In this document: in pieces, positions 25,841 through 33,703 of the stretch
Position numbering within the stretch: the stretch's first letter is position 1
How the letters are laid out: each line of letters opens with the position of its first letter
Assembly (NCBI RefSeq): GCF_018131225.1
Contig: NZ_JAFCMM010000005.1
Span: 1-64,000 of the forward strand
Direction of reading: 5' to 3'
Length of the DNA stretch: 64,000 nt
Source: Bradyrhizobium sp. U87765 SZCCT0048
Lineage (GTDB): Bacteria > Pseudomonadota > Alphaproteobacteria > Rhizobiales > Xanthobacteraceae
The notes under the pieces: model-generated
What the model saw: the letters and a program-made list of their open reading frames with translations, nothing else
Database searches by the model: none
Told to the model about the DNA's origin: nothing
Made by a program: the position numbers and the translations under genes

Positions 25841-26706
25841 CAGATGCGCTCCTCGCTGAAATGACGATCGAGCCGCGCAGCGACGGCCGCCGGCTCCTCG
25901 AGATAGAGGGCATGGCCGCAGCCCGCGAACAGCACCGCATCGGGTGCCACGGCGGTCTGCCGCGGCAGCGCGGCGGCGACGCGGCGGGCGATGTCCGGCG
26001 GCGTCACCACGTCTTCGGCGCCGACTGCGACCAGCGTCGGGCATGCGAGCCGCGCGACATCGTCGAGCAGCCGCCCGGAGCCGAGCAGGTGGGCGGCCTG
26101 GGCGTAGCCGGGCAGCGTCATGGTGGCCATCGCCGCGATCACGGCGCGCGTTGCGTCCTGCTTGCGATCGGGATCATGCACCAGTCGCGCGCCGCGCCTG
26201 GCGGCGAAGGATTGACCGCCGAGCTCTGCGAGCTCCGCCGGCCGCACGGCGACGGCCGGCGGCAGCGCTTCGCCGGGCGCGATACCATAGCCGAGTGTCG
26301 GCGACAGCAGCGCCAGCCGCCCCACCCGCTGCGGCGTCGTCGCCGCGACATGGGCGGCGATCAGCGTGCCCAGCGAATGGCCGAGCAGGTCGACCTGTGT
26401 CAGGGCGAGAGCATCGAGTAGCGCCAGCACGGCGCTCGCGTAGTCGGTAGCCACCGGTGTCGCTGTCACGAGCGGCCGGCTGTCGCCATAGCCCGGCGCG
26501 TCCCATGCGATCACCGTGCGCGTGGAATCGAGCGCCTGCATCAGCGGTGCGAACGAGAAGCTGCGGCTGCCGATGCCATGCAGCAGAACCAGCGGGCGGG
26601 CCGTGCCGGCGCCAGGGCGGACCAGCACGTCGATATCGCCGACGCGGCGTCGTGTGAGGCCGTCATGCGCACGGGATGCGACGTCAGGGTCCGTGGGTGG
26701 CACCAT
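25840..26706 (-). CDS. Alpha/beta hydrolase
   Basis: The 288-residue protein has the alpha/beta hydrolase core: oxyanion HG in LVLLHGIGSRSFSF, the strand-helix turn AWDAPGYGDS, nucleophile elbow LLGHSLGT, an acid in VAVGAEDVVTPP, and a late His in GCGHALYLEEP. This is the pattern of C-C or ester hydrolases such as MhpC-like or lactonase enzymes. ATG 26706 was chosen; the frame could only be extended to a TTG that would place coding sequence over the palindromic operator. It is the first gene of the operon with iclR, nadX and an MFS carrier. Confidence 0.9.
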   Translation of the reverse strand: MVPPTDPDVASRAHDGLTRRRVGDIDVLVRPGAGTARPLVLLHGIGSRSFSFAPLMQALDSTRTVIAWDAPGYGDSRPLVTATPVATDYASAVLALLDALALTQVDLLGHSLGTLIAAHVAATTPQRVGRLALLSPTLGYGIAPGEALPPAVAVRPAELAELGGQSFAARRGARLVHDPDRKQDATRAVIAAMATMTLPGYAQAAHLLGSGRLLDDVARLACPTLVAVGAEDVVTPPDIARRVAAALPRQTAVAPDAVLFAGCGHALYLEEPAAVAARLDRHFSEERI

Positions 26707-26717
26707 GTGAAACTTTC

Positions 26718-26733
26718 TGTTCAAATATGAACA
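26718..26733. promoter_or_regulatory. Palindromic operator, copy 1 (probable IclR site)
   Basis: TGTTCAAATATGAACA has perfect 6-bp arms around AATA. It lies 11 bp upstream of the hydrolase ATG, where a bound protein would block initiation or ribosome loading. An exact copy lies 129 bp away beside the divergent cupin gene. Confidence 0.75.
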
Positions 26734-26846
26734 CAATGTTCTATTCAATAAGGTAGCCGTGCATCATGCTTTCGTCAATAAACTGACACGCGTTTTGAAC
26801 ATTGACAGTGGACCGCGTGATGATCAGGATTGTAATCAGAACGGTA

Positions 26847-26862
26847 TGTTCAAATATGAACA
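26847..26862. promoter_or_regulatory. Palindromic operator, copy 2 (probable IclR site)
   Basis: The same 16-mer TGTTCAAATATGAACA recurs 36 bp upstream of the cupin ATG. Half-sites (TGTTC near 26737, TTGAACA near 26793) lie between the two copies. Identical sites at both ends of a divergent promoter region suggest that one regulator controls both transcripts, most simply the IclR protein encoded in the operon. Confidence 0.75.
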
Positions 26863-26898
26863 ATGAGCATGCTGAATTGGCCAGCACAGGAGATCGAC

Positions 26899-27438
26899 AT
26901 GGCCCAGGCAGAGACGGCGCCGACGCAGCGGCGGTCGTGGGATCGTCCCGAGGGGGCGAGCTTCGAGGAATGGATGAAGGGTCGCGTCGCGCGCGTCGCT
27001 GACCGGCCCTATGACTGGAACGCGCTCAAGTTCCAGGCGGACTTCGATCCGAAGTATCGCCGCGCCCAGAAGCGCTTTATCGGCACCGGCGGCACCGGCG
27101 TTGCGAAGGACAGCAACACCATTCCCGCCGAGCACTTCACGCTGTCGAACATGATCATCCCCGCCGGCGGCGAGGGGCCGATGCATCTGCACACCGACGC
27201 CGAAGAGGTGTTCTTCGTGCTGCGCGGCACGATCAAGGTGATGGTCGAGAAGGACGGCGAGTACTACGAGACCATTCTCGGCGAGCGCGACTGTATCTCG
27301 GTGCCGCCGGGCGTCTATCGCGGCGAGATCAATGTCGGCGAGGAAGACGCGATCATGATCGTGATGATCGGCTCGCCCAAGCCGGTGACCCCGACCTATC
27401 CGCCGGATCATCCGCTGACCAAGGTCAAGCGCGGCTGA
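26899..27438 (+). CDS. Cupin-domain protein
   Basis: The 179-residue protein has a single cupin barrel in its C-terminal two thirds. Metal-binding motif 1 is PMHLHTDAEEVFFVLRG (two His and a Glu) and motif 2 lies around SVPPGVYRGEIN, where the usual His is replaced, so metal coordination may be altered. ATG 26899 has a good ribosome site (AGGAG, six bases away); an in-frame ATG at 26863 does not. It is divergent from the hydrolase-iclR-nadX-MFS operon and shares its operator, so it probably belongs to the same pathway as an isomerase, dioxygenase or similar enzyme. Confidence 0.88.
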   Translation: MAQAETAPTQRRSWDRPEGASFEEWMKGRVARVADRPYDWNALKFQADFDPKYRRAQKRFIGTGGTGVAKDSNTIPAEHFTLSNMIIPAGGEGPMHLHTDAEEVFFVLRGTIKVMVEKDGEYYETILGERDCISVPPGVYRGEINVGEEDAIMIVMIGSPKPVTPTYPPDHPLTKVKRG

Positions 27439-27484
27439 GCGAGACGCGAACCGCCAGTGCGCTGGCGGTTGTCAACCGAAGACA

Positions 27485-27518
27485 AAAAGCCCCGGTGCCG
27501 CATGGCGCCGGGGCTTTT
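27485..27518. terminator. Bidirectional rho-independent terminator
   Basis: A long stem (AAAAGCCCCGGTGCC with GGCGCCGGGGCTTTT, one G-T pair) with a GCAT loop sits between the convergent cupin and dadA genes. A-runs and T-runs on both sides allow termination in both directions. Confidence 0.93.
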
Positions 27519-27553
27519 GCTGTCGGGGGTGCAGCGCTGCGCGTGCGCGCGCG

Positions 27554-28810
27554 TCAGGCGCCGTAGCGATCGAGGCCGAGGTCGGACGCGTCGATCTCCG
27601 GCGCGCGGCCGCCGATGATGTCGGTGAGCACGCGCGCCGAACCGCATGCCATGGTCCAGCCCAGGGTGCCGTGGCCGCCGTTGAGGAACAGGTTGGGATA
27701 GCGCGTGCCGCCGATCACCGGCGTGCCGTCGGGCGTCATCGGCCGCAGGCCGGACCAGAACGTCGCCGCGGCGACGTCGCCGCCGCCGGCGAACAGGTCG
27801 GTCACCGAATGCTCCAGCGTCGCCCGGCGGCGCGGTGGCAGGTCGTTGGTATAGCCGGAGATCTCGGCCATGCCGCCGACGCGGATGCGGTCGCCGAGGC
27901 GGGTGATCGCGATCTTGTACGTTTCGTCCATGATGGTCGATTCCGGCGCACGGCTGGCGTCGACGATCGGGATGGTGAGCGAGTAGCCCTTCACGGGATA
28001 GATCGGCAGGCGCAGGCCGATCATCGCGGCGATGCGCGGCGCGAAGCTGCCGAGCGCCAGCACGTAGGCGTCGGCGGTGACGAGCCCCGCCGATGTCTGC
28101 ACGCCGGTGATGGCGCCGCGTTCGGTGCGCAGACCCTCGATCGCGCAGCCGTAGCGGAACGCAACGCCCGCAGCGGCGGCGAGCTTCGCCAGCGCGTTGG
28201 TGAACTTGAAGCAGTCGCCGGTCTCGTCGTTCGGCAGCCGAAGTCCGCCGGTGATCTTGTCGCGGGCATGGGCGAGCGCGGGCTCGGCGGCGACGCAGCC
28301 GGCGGGATCGAGCAGCTCGAACGGCACGCCGTCGGCGCGCAGCACTTCGATGTCCTTGGCGGTGCCGTCGAGCTGGGCCTTCGTGCGGAACAGCTGCAGC
28401 GTGCCCTGGGCGCGGCCGTCATAGGCGATGCCGGTGTCCTTGCGCAGCGCGATCAGGCAGTCGCGGCTGTATTCGGCGAGCCGCACCATGCGGCCCTTGT
28501 TGAGCGCATAGCGGGCGGACGTGCAGTTGCGCAGCATGCTGAACAGCCAGCGCACCATGGCGACGTCGAGGCGCGGCCGCAGGATCAGCGGCGCATGCTC
28601 CATGAACAGCCACTTCATCGCCTTGGCGGGAATGCCGGGCGCCGCCCATGGCGAGGCATAGCCTGGCGACACCTGGCCGGCATTGGCGAAGCTGGTTTCG
28701 AGAGCGACGCCGTCCTGGCGGTCGATCACCGTGACCTCGTGGCCGGCGCGGGCGAGATAGTAGGCGGTGGTGACGCCGATGACGCCTCCGCCGAGAACTG
28801 CGACCTTCAT
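27554..28810 (-). CDS. dadA: D-amino-acid dehydrogenase small subunit
   Basis: The 418-residue FAD protein begins with MKVAVLGGGVIGVTTAYYLA and the DadA region ETSFANAGQVSPGYASPWAAPG. It continues with KWLFMEHAPLILRP and a C-terminal GHGTLGWTMACGSA motif. It oxidises D-alanine and other D-amino acids at the membrane face, passing electrons to the quinone pool. Its start overlaps by 4 bp (ATGA) the stop of the alanine racemase gene, so the two are translationally coupled: the racemase supplies D-alanine and DadA makes pyruvate. The divergent Lrp-type gene probably regulates them. Confidence 0.95.
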   Translation of the reverse strand: MKVAVLGGGVIGVTTAYYLARAGHEVTVIDRQDGVALETSFANAGQVSPGYASPWAAPGIPAKAMKWLFMEHAPLILRPRLDVAMVRWLFSMLRNCTSARYALNKGRMVRLAEYSRDCLIALRKDTGIAYDGRAQGTLQLFRTKAQLDGTAKDIEVLRADGVPFELLDPAGCVAAEPALAHARDKITGGLRLPNDETGDCFKFTNALAKLAAAAGVAFRYGCAIEGLRTERGAITGVQTSAGLVTADAYVLALGSFAPRIAAMIGLRLPIYPVKGYSLTIPIVDASRAPESTIMDETYKIAITRLGDRIRVGGMAEISGYTNDLPPRRRATLEHSVTDLFAGGGDVAAATFWSGLRPMTPDGTPVIGGTRYPNLFLNGGHGTLGWTMACGSARVLTDIIGGRAPEIDASDLGLDRYGA

Positions 28811-29958
28811 GCGGGTCTCCCGAAATGGGGCGTGGGATGGCTGTCGTCGTCGCGATGGATGCGGGCGTAGCGCTGCCCCAGCGACGTCAGGATTTCATAG
28901 GCGATGGTGCCGGCGTCGCCGGCGACGTCGTCGAGGCTCTGGTGCGGTCCGATCAGCTCGACGCTGTCGCCGGGGTTTAGCGTGCCCGCGGGCAGCGCGC
29001 TGATATCCAGCGTCATGCTGTCCATCGAGACGCGGCCGGCGATCGGCAGGCGGATGCCGTTGAAGAAGGCCGCGCCGCGGTTGCCGAGGCAGCGCGGCCA
29101 GCCGTCGGCATAGCCGACGCCGATGGTCGCGAGCCGCGTCGGCGCCGCGGCGTGGAAGGTGAGGCCGTAGCCGACGCCGGTGCCGGCGGCGATCTCGCGC
29201 ACCTGGATCACCCGCGCGTCGAGGCGCACCACCGGCCGCAGCGGCGACGGCGCGCCGGTCTGTGGATGCACGCCATAGAGCGCGATGCCGGGGCGGGCGA
29301 GATCATTGTGATAGGACGCATCGAGCAGCGCGCCGCCGGAGTTGGCGAGCGACAGCCGCGCGCCGGAAAAGTCCGCGGCGAACGCGCGGAAGGCGGCGAG
29401 CTGTTCGGCATTGGCCGCGTGCAGCGGCTCGTCGGCGCAGGCGAGATGGCTCATCAGCAGAACGACGTCGATGTCGTCGAGCGTGCGCTGCGCGCGCAGC
29501 GCTGTCAGTTCCGCGGCGGACAGGCCGAGGCGCGACATGCCGGTGTCGACCTGCAGCGCGCCGGGCAGGCGGCGGCCGAGCCGGGCTCCGGCGGCGGCCC
29601 ACGCCGCCACCTGCTGCGGCGTGTTCAGCGCGGGAGTGACGCCGAGCGCGATCGCCTCGGCCTCGGCGCCCGCCTGCAGGCCATTGAGCACGTAGAGCGC
29701 GACGCCCGATGGCAGGTGCGCGCGCAGCTCGCGCGCCTCCGACAGCTGCGCGACGAAGAAATCGCGGCAGCCGTCCTTGAGCAGGGCGGTGACGACGCGC
29801 ACGGCGCCGAGCCCGTAGGCGTTGGCCTTGACCACGGCGCCGGCGGCGGCCGGCCGCACGCGATCGCGGATATGGCGGTAGTTGGCGCGCACGGCCGACA
29901 GATCGATGGTCAGCACCGCGCCGGCGGCGATGTCGTGGGAGGCGAAGGCAAGCGTCAT
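28807..29958 (-). CDS. alr: Alanine racemase (catabolic type)
   Basis: The 383-residue PLP enzyme has the fold-type III barrel: the cofactor lysine is Lys44 in AVVKANAYGLG and the second catalytic base is the Tyr of GVGYGLTF near residue 263. The C-terminal beta domain has the usual AGRVSMDSMTLDIS. Start ATG 29958 gives normal length. Being first in an alr-dadA operon beside an Lrp-type regulator, it is the catabolic (DadX-like) racemase rather than the cell-wall one, which is an inference from context. Confidence 0.95.
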   Translation of the reverse strand: MTLAFASHDIAAGAVLTIDLSAVRANYRHIRDRVRPAAAGAVVKANAYGLGAVRVVTALLKDGCRDFFVAQLSEARELRAHLPSGVALYVLNGLQAGAEAEAIALGVTPALNTPQQVAAWAAAGARLGRRLPGALQVDTGMSRLGLSAAELTALRAQRTLDDIDVVLLMSHLACADEPLHAANAEQLAAFRAFAADFSGARLSLANSGGALLDASYHNDLARPGIALYGVHPQTGAPSPLRPVVRLDARVIQVREIAAGTGVGYGLTFHAAAPTRLATIGVGYADGWPRCLGNRGAAFFNGIRLPIAGRVSMDSMTLDISALPAGTLNPGDSVELIGPHQSLDDVAGDAGTIAYEILTSLGQRYARIHRDDDSHPTPHFGRPA

Positions 29959-30034
29959 GGGCGCATCCGCAAATCGGGTTCCCCGCAAGGCTACAGCGAG
30001 GTTGTTCGAATGTTGGTTGATGATGCGGAATTTC

Positions 30035-30058
30035 GTGTCTATCTTGAGCTCTAGACAC
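30035..30058. promoter_or_regulatory. Inverted repeat in the alr/lrp divergent promoter
   Basis: GTGTCTA (30035-30041) and TAGACAC (30052-30058) form a perfect 7-bp dyad with a 10-bp centre. It is 27 bp before the Lrp-type start and about 76 bp from the alr start, a fitting position for autoregulation and alanine-responsive control of alr-dadA. Confidence 0.6.
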
Positions 30059-30084
30059 AATATAATGCGACTTCGGACAATAAT

Positions 30085-30534
30085 ATGCAGGCACTCGACA
30101 CCATCGACCGCCAGATCCTGCGCCATCTCAAGGCCGACGGGCGCATCAGCAACGTTAAGCTGGCGGCGGCGGTCGGGCTGTCGCCGTCCGCGTGCCTGCG
30201 CCGCGTCCAGATCCTGGAGGAGCAGGGCACGATCCGCGGCTACACCGCGATCGTCGAGGGGCCGGACACCGGCGCTGGGATCGTCATCATCGTGCAGATC
30301 ACGCTGGAGCGGCAGACCGAGCAGTTCCTGCATCGTTTCGAGGCGGCGGTGCGCAAGCATCCCGAGATCCGGGAGTGCTACCTGATGACCGGCGGCTCCG
30401 ACTATCTGCTGCATGTCGAGGCCGAGAGCGCGGCTGGCTATGAAGCCGTGCACAAGGAGATTCTGTCGCGCCTGCCGGGCGTCGCGCGCATCCACTCCAG
30501 CTTCACCATCCGCCGCGTGCTGCCGGCGCGATAG
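30085..30534 (+). CDS. Lrp/AsnC-family transcriptional regulator
   Basis: The 149-residue protein has the Lrp layout: an N-terminal helix-turn-helix (about 4-60, LDTIDRQILRHLKADGR then KLAAAVGLSPSACLRRV) and a C-terminal RAM effector domain ending FTIRRVLP. The GGSDYLLHVEA segment is the typical ligand-binding loop. It is transcribed away from alr-dadA and is the probable alanine-sensing activator of those genes, as in other proteobacterial dad operons. Confidence 0.95.
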   Translation: MQALDTIDRQILRHLKADGRISNVKLAAAVGLSPSACLRRVQILEEQGTIRGYTAIVEGPDTGAGIVIIVQITLERQTEQFLHRFEAAVRKHPEIRECYLMTGGSDYLLHVEAESAAGYEAVHKEILSRLPGVARIHSSFTIRRVLPAR

Positions 30535-30631
30535 GAGGCTGAATCGCCCGTGCCTTGGTCGCGCGGCAATTATGAGGTTCGTATGGTTATGGTCGCGGTC
30601 GTGTCTGATGTTCAGGTTGGGGCGACAGACA

Positions 30632-30994
30632 TCAATCGTGTTGTCTTGCAAAGCTCCTGACCACGTAGAGGGCAGCGACAGCGATGGCGGGATAGAGAAG
30701 CAAGCGAACTTGCTCAGGCCCTATCCCGAACATGTTATGCGCAACCGGCGAGAGGATAGCCAGGACGGCTAGCGCAAAGCCCAAATAGGCGAACCCTCTC
30801 CATGCTTTCGGTAGAAAGCTAAATGCGAATTCGGAGATGGCTGCGACAGCTATCGTCGGTATCCAGTAGTGAAACGCCAGGATTGCGATAGCGAGCCCAA
30901 ACAGATAGTGGCTTAAAATGCTGGGCGTGACGAGTGTGAGTGCTTCAACGCCCCACCACAGCAGTATCGCAAGCAGGAAAATAACTAGATCCAT
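30632..30994 (-). CDS. Small uncharacterised membrane protein
   Basis: The 120-residue product is mostly four hydrophobic helices: MDLVIFLLAILLWWGVEAL, then segments near residues 30-55, 68-85 and 97-113. It is encoded in a stretch that looks AT-richer than its neighbours. I recognise no family. It stands alone with no obvious operon partner between the Lrp-type gene and an alpha/beta hydrolase. The regular helix and loop pattern supports coding. Confidence 0.62.
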   Translation of the reverse strand: MDLVIFLLAILLWWGVEALTLVTPSILSHYLFGLAIAILAFHYWIPTIAVAAISEFAFSFLPKAWRGFAYLGFALAVLAILSPVAHNMFGIGPEQVRLLLYPAIAVAALYVVRSFARQHD

Positions 30995-31182
30995 TTTGTC
31001 CCGGATGTATCGACCAATAATGTATCCCTATTGCGTTCATACACGAATTGACCTTTTGTTTCCGTATGCAATTGGGCTTGCCGGCTCCCGTTCCTGGGGC
31101 CAGTGATGTTGCTTTGATAGATCTCTGGATTTTCGTGTGATGGCAGGAATGAGAACGCTTGCTTCCGGCAGAGACGGTTCTG

Positions 31183-31983
31183 CTATCCTGCAATGAGCGA
31201 TCGCAGAAAATCCCCGACGATTGCCGCGAGCGCGTCCGGCTTGTCGTGGGGCAGTCCATGGCCGACGTCGGCGATGCATGCGGACCGCAACCGCGGATTG
31301 AGGGCTTCGAGCTCCCGCGCCGTCGCGCCGGAGACGACGCCGTGCTCGCCGATGACAAGCAGAATCGGCGCTGCGATCGCGGCGATCAGGTTGCGATAGT
31401 CGGGATTGGGCGGTGTCAGGACGTCGAAAGTGGCGACAGGTGTCCGCAGCCGCGCATCGACGATCCATTCGATCATCTCGGCGGAGCGGTGGGGATGGCG
31501 CAGGCGGGCGTCGGCCAGCGCCTCGGCGCGGCCCATGCCGAGAAACCGGCGATGCTGGGCGGCGGCGTCGCTCTCGAACACCTCGCGCTGGCGCGCGGGG
31601 TCGAGGAAGGTCGGATCGACCAGGACGAGGCCACTGAGGGCCGCGCCGGCGTCGCGCGCGACTACGGCGGCGGTCATGCCGCCCATCGAATGCCCGAGCA
31701 GGACCGGGGCCTGGAGACCGAGCGCGGCGATGAGGCCGGCGACGTCGGCGGCGTGATCGCCGTAGCGATAGCCTTGCGGCGGCGTGTCCGACAGCCCGTG
31801 GCCGCGCGCGTCCGGCATGACGACGTCGTAGTCGCGCGCGAGCGCGCGTGCCAGCGGCGTCCAGCAGGCGCCGCCTCCGGTCAGCCCGTGGAGTGCGACC
31901 AGCGGCGGCTTGTCGCCGCCCGTGCGCAGGTAGTGGATGCGGATGCCGTTCGCTTCGCAGGTGGCGCTGATCCAGGTCGTCAT
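31183..31983 (-). CDS. Alpha/beta hydrolase
   Basis: The 266-residue protein has the complete alpha/beta hydrolase set: oxyanion HG in LVALHGLTGGGACW, MPDARGHGLSD, nucleophile LLGHSMGGMTAAV, acid in LLVIGEHGVVS and His in DVGHGLPHDKP. The pattern is of esterase, lactonase or C-C hydrolases; the substrate is unknown. ATG 31983 starts the first beta strand; an in-frame ATG at 31995 adds four residues and neither has a good ribosome site. It lies downstream of and co-directional with a LysR gene 49 bp away. Confidence 0.9.
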   Translation of the reverse strand: MTTWISATCEANGIRIHYLRTGGDKPPLVALHGLTGGGACWTPLARALARDYDVVMPDARGHGLSDTPPQGYRYGDHAADVAGLIAALGLQAPVLLGHSMGGMTAAVVARDAGAALSGLVLVDPTFLDPARQREVFESDAAAQHRRFLGMGRAEALADARLRHPHRSAEMIEWIVDARLRTPVATFDVLTPPNPDYRNLIAAIAAPILLVIGEHGVVSGATARELEALNPRLRSACIADVGHGLPHDKPDALAAIVGDFLRSLIAG

Positions 31984-32032
31984 CGGGGCAACCATCGGGG
32001 AGAGAGGAGGGCTTGCATGCGCTCGGCCGGGG

Positions 32033-32926
32033 TCAGCGCGCGGGACGGTCGATCCGTGTGGTGGCGAAGCGCTTGCGCAGCCATTTTGCCGCGGGGCCGC
32101 ACGGCTTCTGCTTGTGCCACACCATCTCCAGCGCGATCGGCAGATCATAGTCGTCGAACTGCAGCTCGGGCGTGACGAGGTCAGGCGCTTCCGGCGCGCT
32201 GGCGATGACATGGCCGGAGGCGAACGCCCAGCCGATGCCCTGCTTGACCAGTTGCAGGATCACCCAGTGGCTCTCCACCCACCACACGTCGGCGGCGACC
32301 CGCAGGCGGCGCTTCTCGGGGCCATCGCTGCGCGCGCCGACCAGGATCTGGCGGTAGCGCTTGAGATCCTCCCAGTCGACGCGGGTGCCGGCGAGCGGAT
32401 GGTCTCTGGCGCACACCATCTGGATCGGCACCCAGCCGATGGTGCGGAAGCCAAGCTCGACCGGCAACTGCTCCTGCCGCCAGCTGATGCCGATGTCGGC
32501 CTTGCCGGCCCGCACGAGGCTGGTGACGTCCTCCATCAGCGGAAACAGCATCTCCAGCTCGACATGGGGAAAGTGGCGCGCGAAGTCGGCGAACAGCGGC
32601 GCCAGCGCCGGCTCGGGATAGAGCTCGTCGATGGCGATGACCAGCTTGCGCTCGACCTTCTCCTCGAAGCTGCGGGCAACGCCGATGAGATGCTCGCGGC
32701 GATCCAGCACCACCTTCGCTTCAAGCAGCAGGCGCTCGCCCGCGGGCGTCAGCACCGGCTGGCGGCCGGCGCGGTTGAACAGCCGGATGCCGAGATCCTC
32801 TTCGAGGTTCGCGACATGGGTACTGACGGCCGACTGCGCCTTGCGCAGCACGCGCGCCGCCGCGGAGAACGAGCCGTGCTCGGCGGCGGCCGCGAACGCT
32901 TCGAGCTGATCGAGGGAGACGGTCAT
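32033..32926 (-). CDS. LysR-family transcriptional regulator (PACE-efflux-linked)
   Basis: The 297-residue protein has the N-terminal helix-turn-helix (about 4-62, EHGSFSAAARVLRKAQSAVSTH) and a two-lobed effector domain. It is divergent from a PACE-family efflux gene with a 94-bp gap containing a TCTATCT/AGATAGA dyad. LysR regulators divergent from PACE pumps (AceR-AceI) are the known arrangement. One copy of the repeat overlaps its own start codon, which suggests autorepression. The downstream hydrolase may be cotranscribed. Confidence 0.94.
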   Translation of the reverse strand: MTVSLDQLEAFAAAAEHGSFSAAARVLRKAQSAVSTHVANLEEDLGIRLFNRAGRQPVLTPAGERLLLEAKVVLDRREHLIGVARSFEEKVERKLVIAIDELYPEPALAPLFADFARHFPHVELEMLFPLMEDVTSLVRAGKADIGISWRQEQLPVELGFRTIGWVPIQMVCARDHPLAGTRVDWEDLKRYRQILVGARSDGPEKRRLRVAADVWWVESHWVILQLVKQGIGWAFASGHVIASAPEAPDLVTPELQFDDYDLPIALEMVWHKQKPCGPAAKWLRKRFATTRIDRPAR

Positions 32927-32947
32927 CTATCTCAATATCAGATGGTA

Positions 32948-32979
32948 TCTATCTTGATGGAACCTAAAATACAGATAGA
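32948..32979. promoter_or_regulatory. LysR operator: TCTATCT/AGATAGA repeats
   Basis: TCTATCT at 32948-32954 and AGATAGA at 32973-32979 make a 7-bp dyad. A third TCTATCT at 32926-32932 touches the LysR start codon. The gap is strongly AT-rich. Three sites in a divergent LysR/efflux promoter fit activation of the pump and autorepression of the regulator. Confidence 0.6.
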
Positions 32980-33020
32980 AAGGATATTGTCAATAAGAAC
33001 AATGATTTAGGAGTTCCATC

Positions 33021-33458
33021 ATGTCCATGCGTTCATTCCCCGACCGGATCCGTCACGCCGTGCTGTTCGAAGCCATCGGCCTCGTGATGCTGGTGCCGCT
33101 GGGCGCCTGGCTGTTTGGGCTCGAAGCCCACAAGGTCGGTATCGTCGGCGTCGCCGCCGCGACCATCGCGACCGTCTGGAACTTGGTCTACAACCTCGGC
33201 TTCGATCATGCGATGCGCCGCACCGTCGGCCACACGCGCAAGTCGATCCCGACACGCATTCTGCATGCTGGCCTGTTCGAGCTCGGCCTGCTGATCATGC
33301 TACTGCCGCCGATCGCGTGGTATCTCGGCATGACGCTGTGGGCGACGTTGCTGATGGATCTGTCGATGATCGGCTTCTATCTGGTCTACGCGTTCGGCTT
33401 CAACATCGCCTACGATCGCGTCTTCCCGATCCCGGTGCGGGCGGCTGTCCGCGCCTGA
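33021..33458 (+). CDS. PACE-family multidrug/biguanide efflux protein
   Basis: The 145-residue inner-membrane protein consists of two tandem bacterial transmembrane pairs. Each begins with the family motif: RIRHAVLFEAIGLVMLVP near residue 10 and RILHAGLFELGLLIMLLP near residue 82. Four helices and a WNLVYNLGFDHAMRR signature complete the AceI/PACE pattern. Members export chlorhexidine, acriflavine and polyamines using the proton gradient. AGGAGTT precedes the start. The divergent LysR gene probably controls it, and a strong terminator follows. Confidence 0.93.
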   Translation: MSMRSFPDRIRHAVLFEAIGLVMLVPLGAWLFGLEAHKVGIVGVAAATIATVWNLVYNLGFDHAMRRTVGHTRKSIPTRILHAGLFELGLLIMLLPPIAWYLGMTLWATLLMDLSMIGFYLVYAFGFNIAYDRVFPIPVRAAVRA

Positions 33459-33481
33459 TCCCTGAACTGATCCGAACAACC

Positions 33482-33513
33482 GACGCGGCGCTTTGCGCCG
33501 CGTCTTTTTTTTT
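33482..33513 (+). terminator. Rho-independent terminator of the PACE gene
   Basis: GACGCGGCGC and GCGCCGCGTC form a 10-bp stem with a TTT loop, followed by a run of nine T. It is one of the strongest terminators in the window and directly follows the PACE stop codon. Confidence 0.95.
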
Positions 33514-33703
33514 GCGCGCTCGGCCCAAGCCTGCTCTAAGCTCGGCTGATAGTCGAGATGCTTCAGCTAAATCGTTGGCGTCGACAGCTCAATATATCGT
33601 GGCGGGCAATATCGGACGTCCGCATTTGGGACCCGAACGAACGCAGGCGGATGAGCTTGACTCGGGTGTACCTCAGCCTTTGCGTGCGCACCAATGACGA
33701 TTT

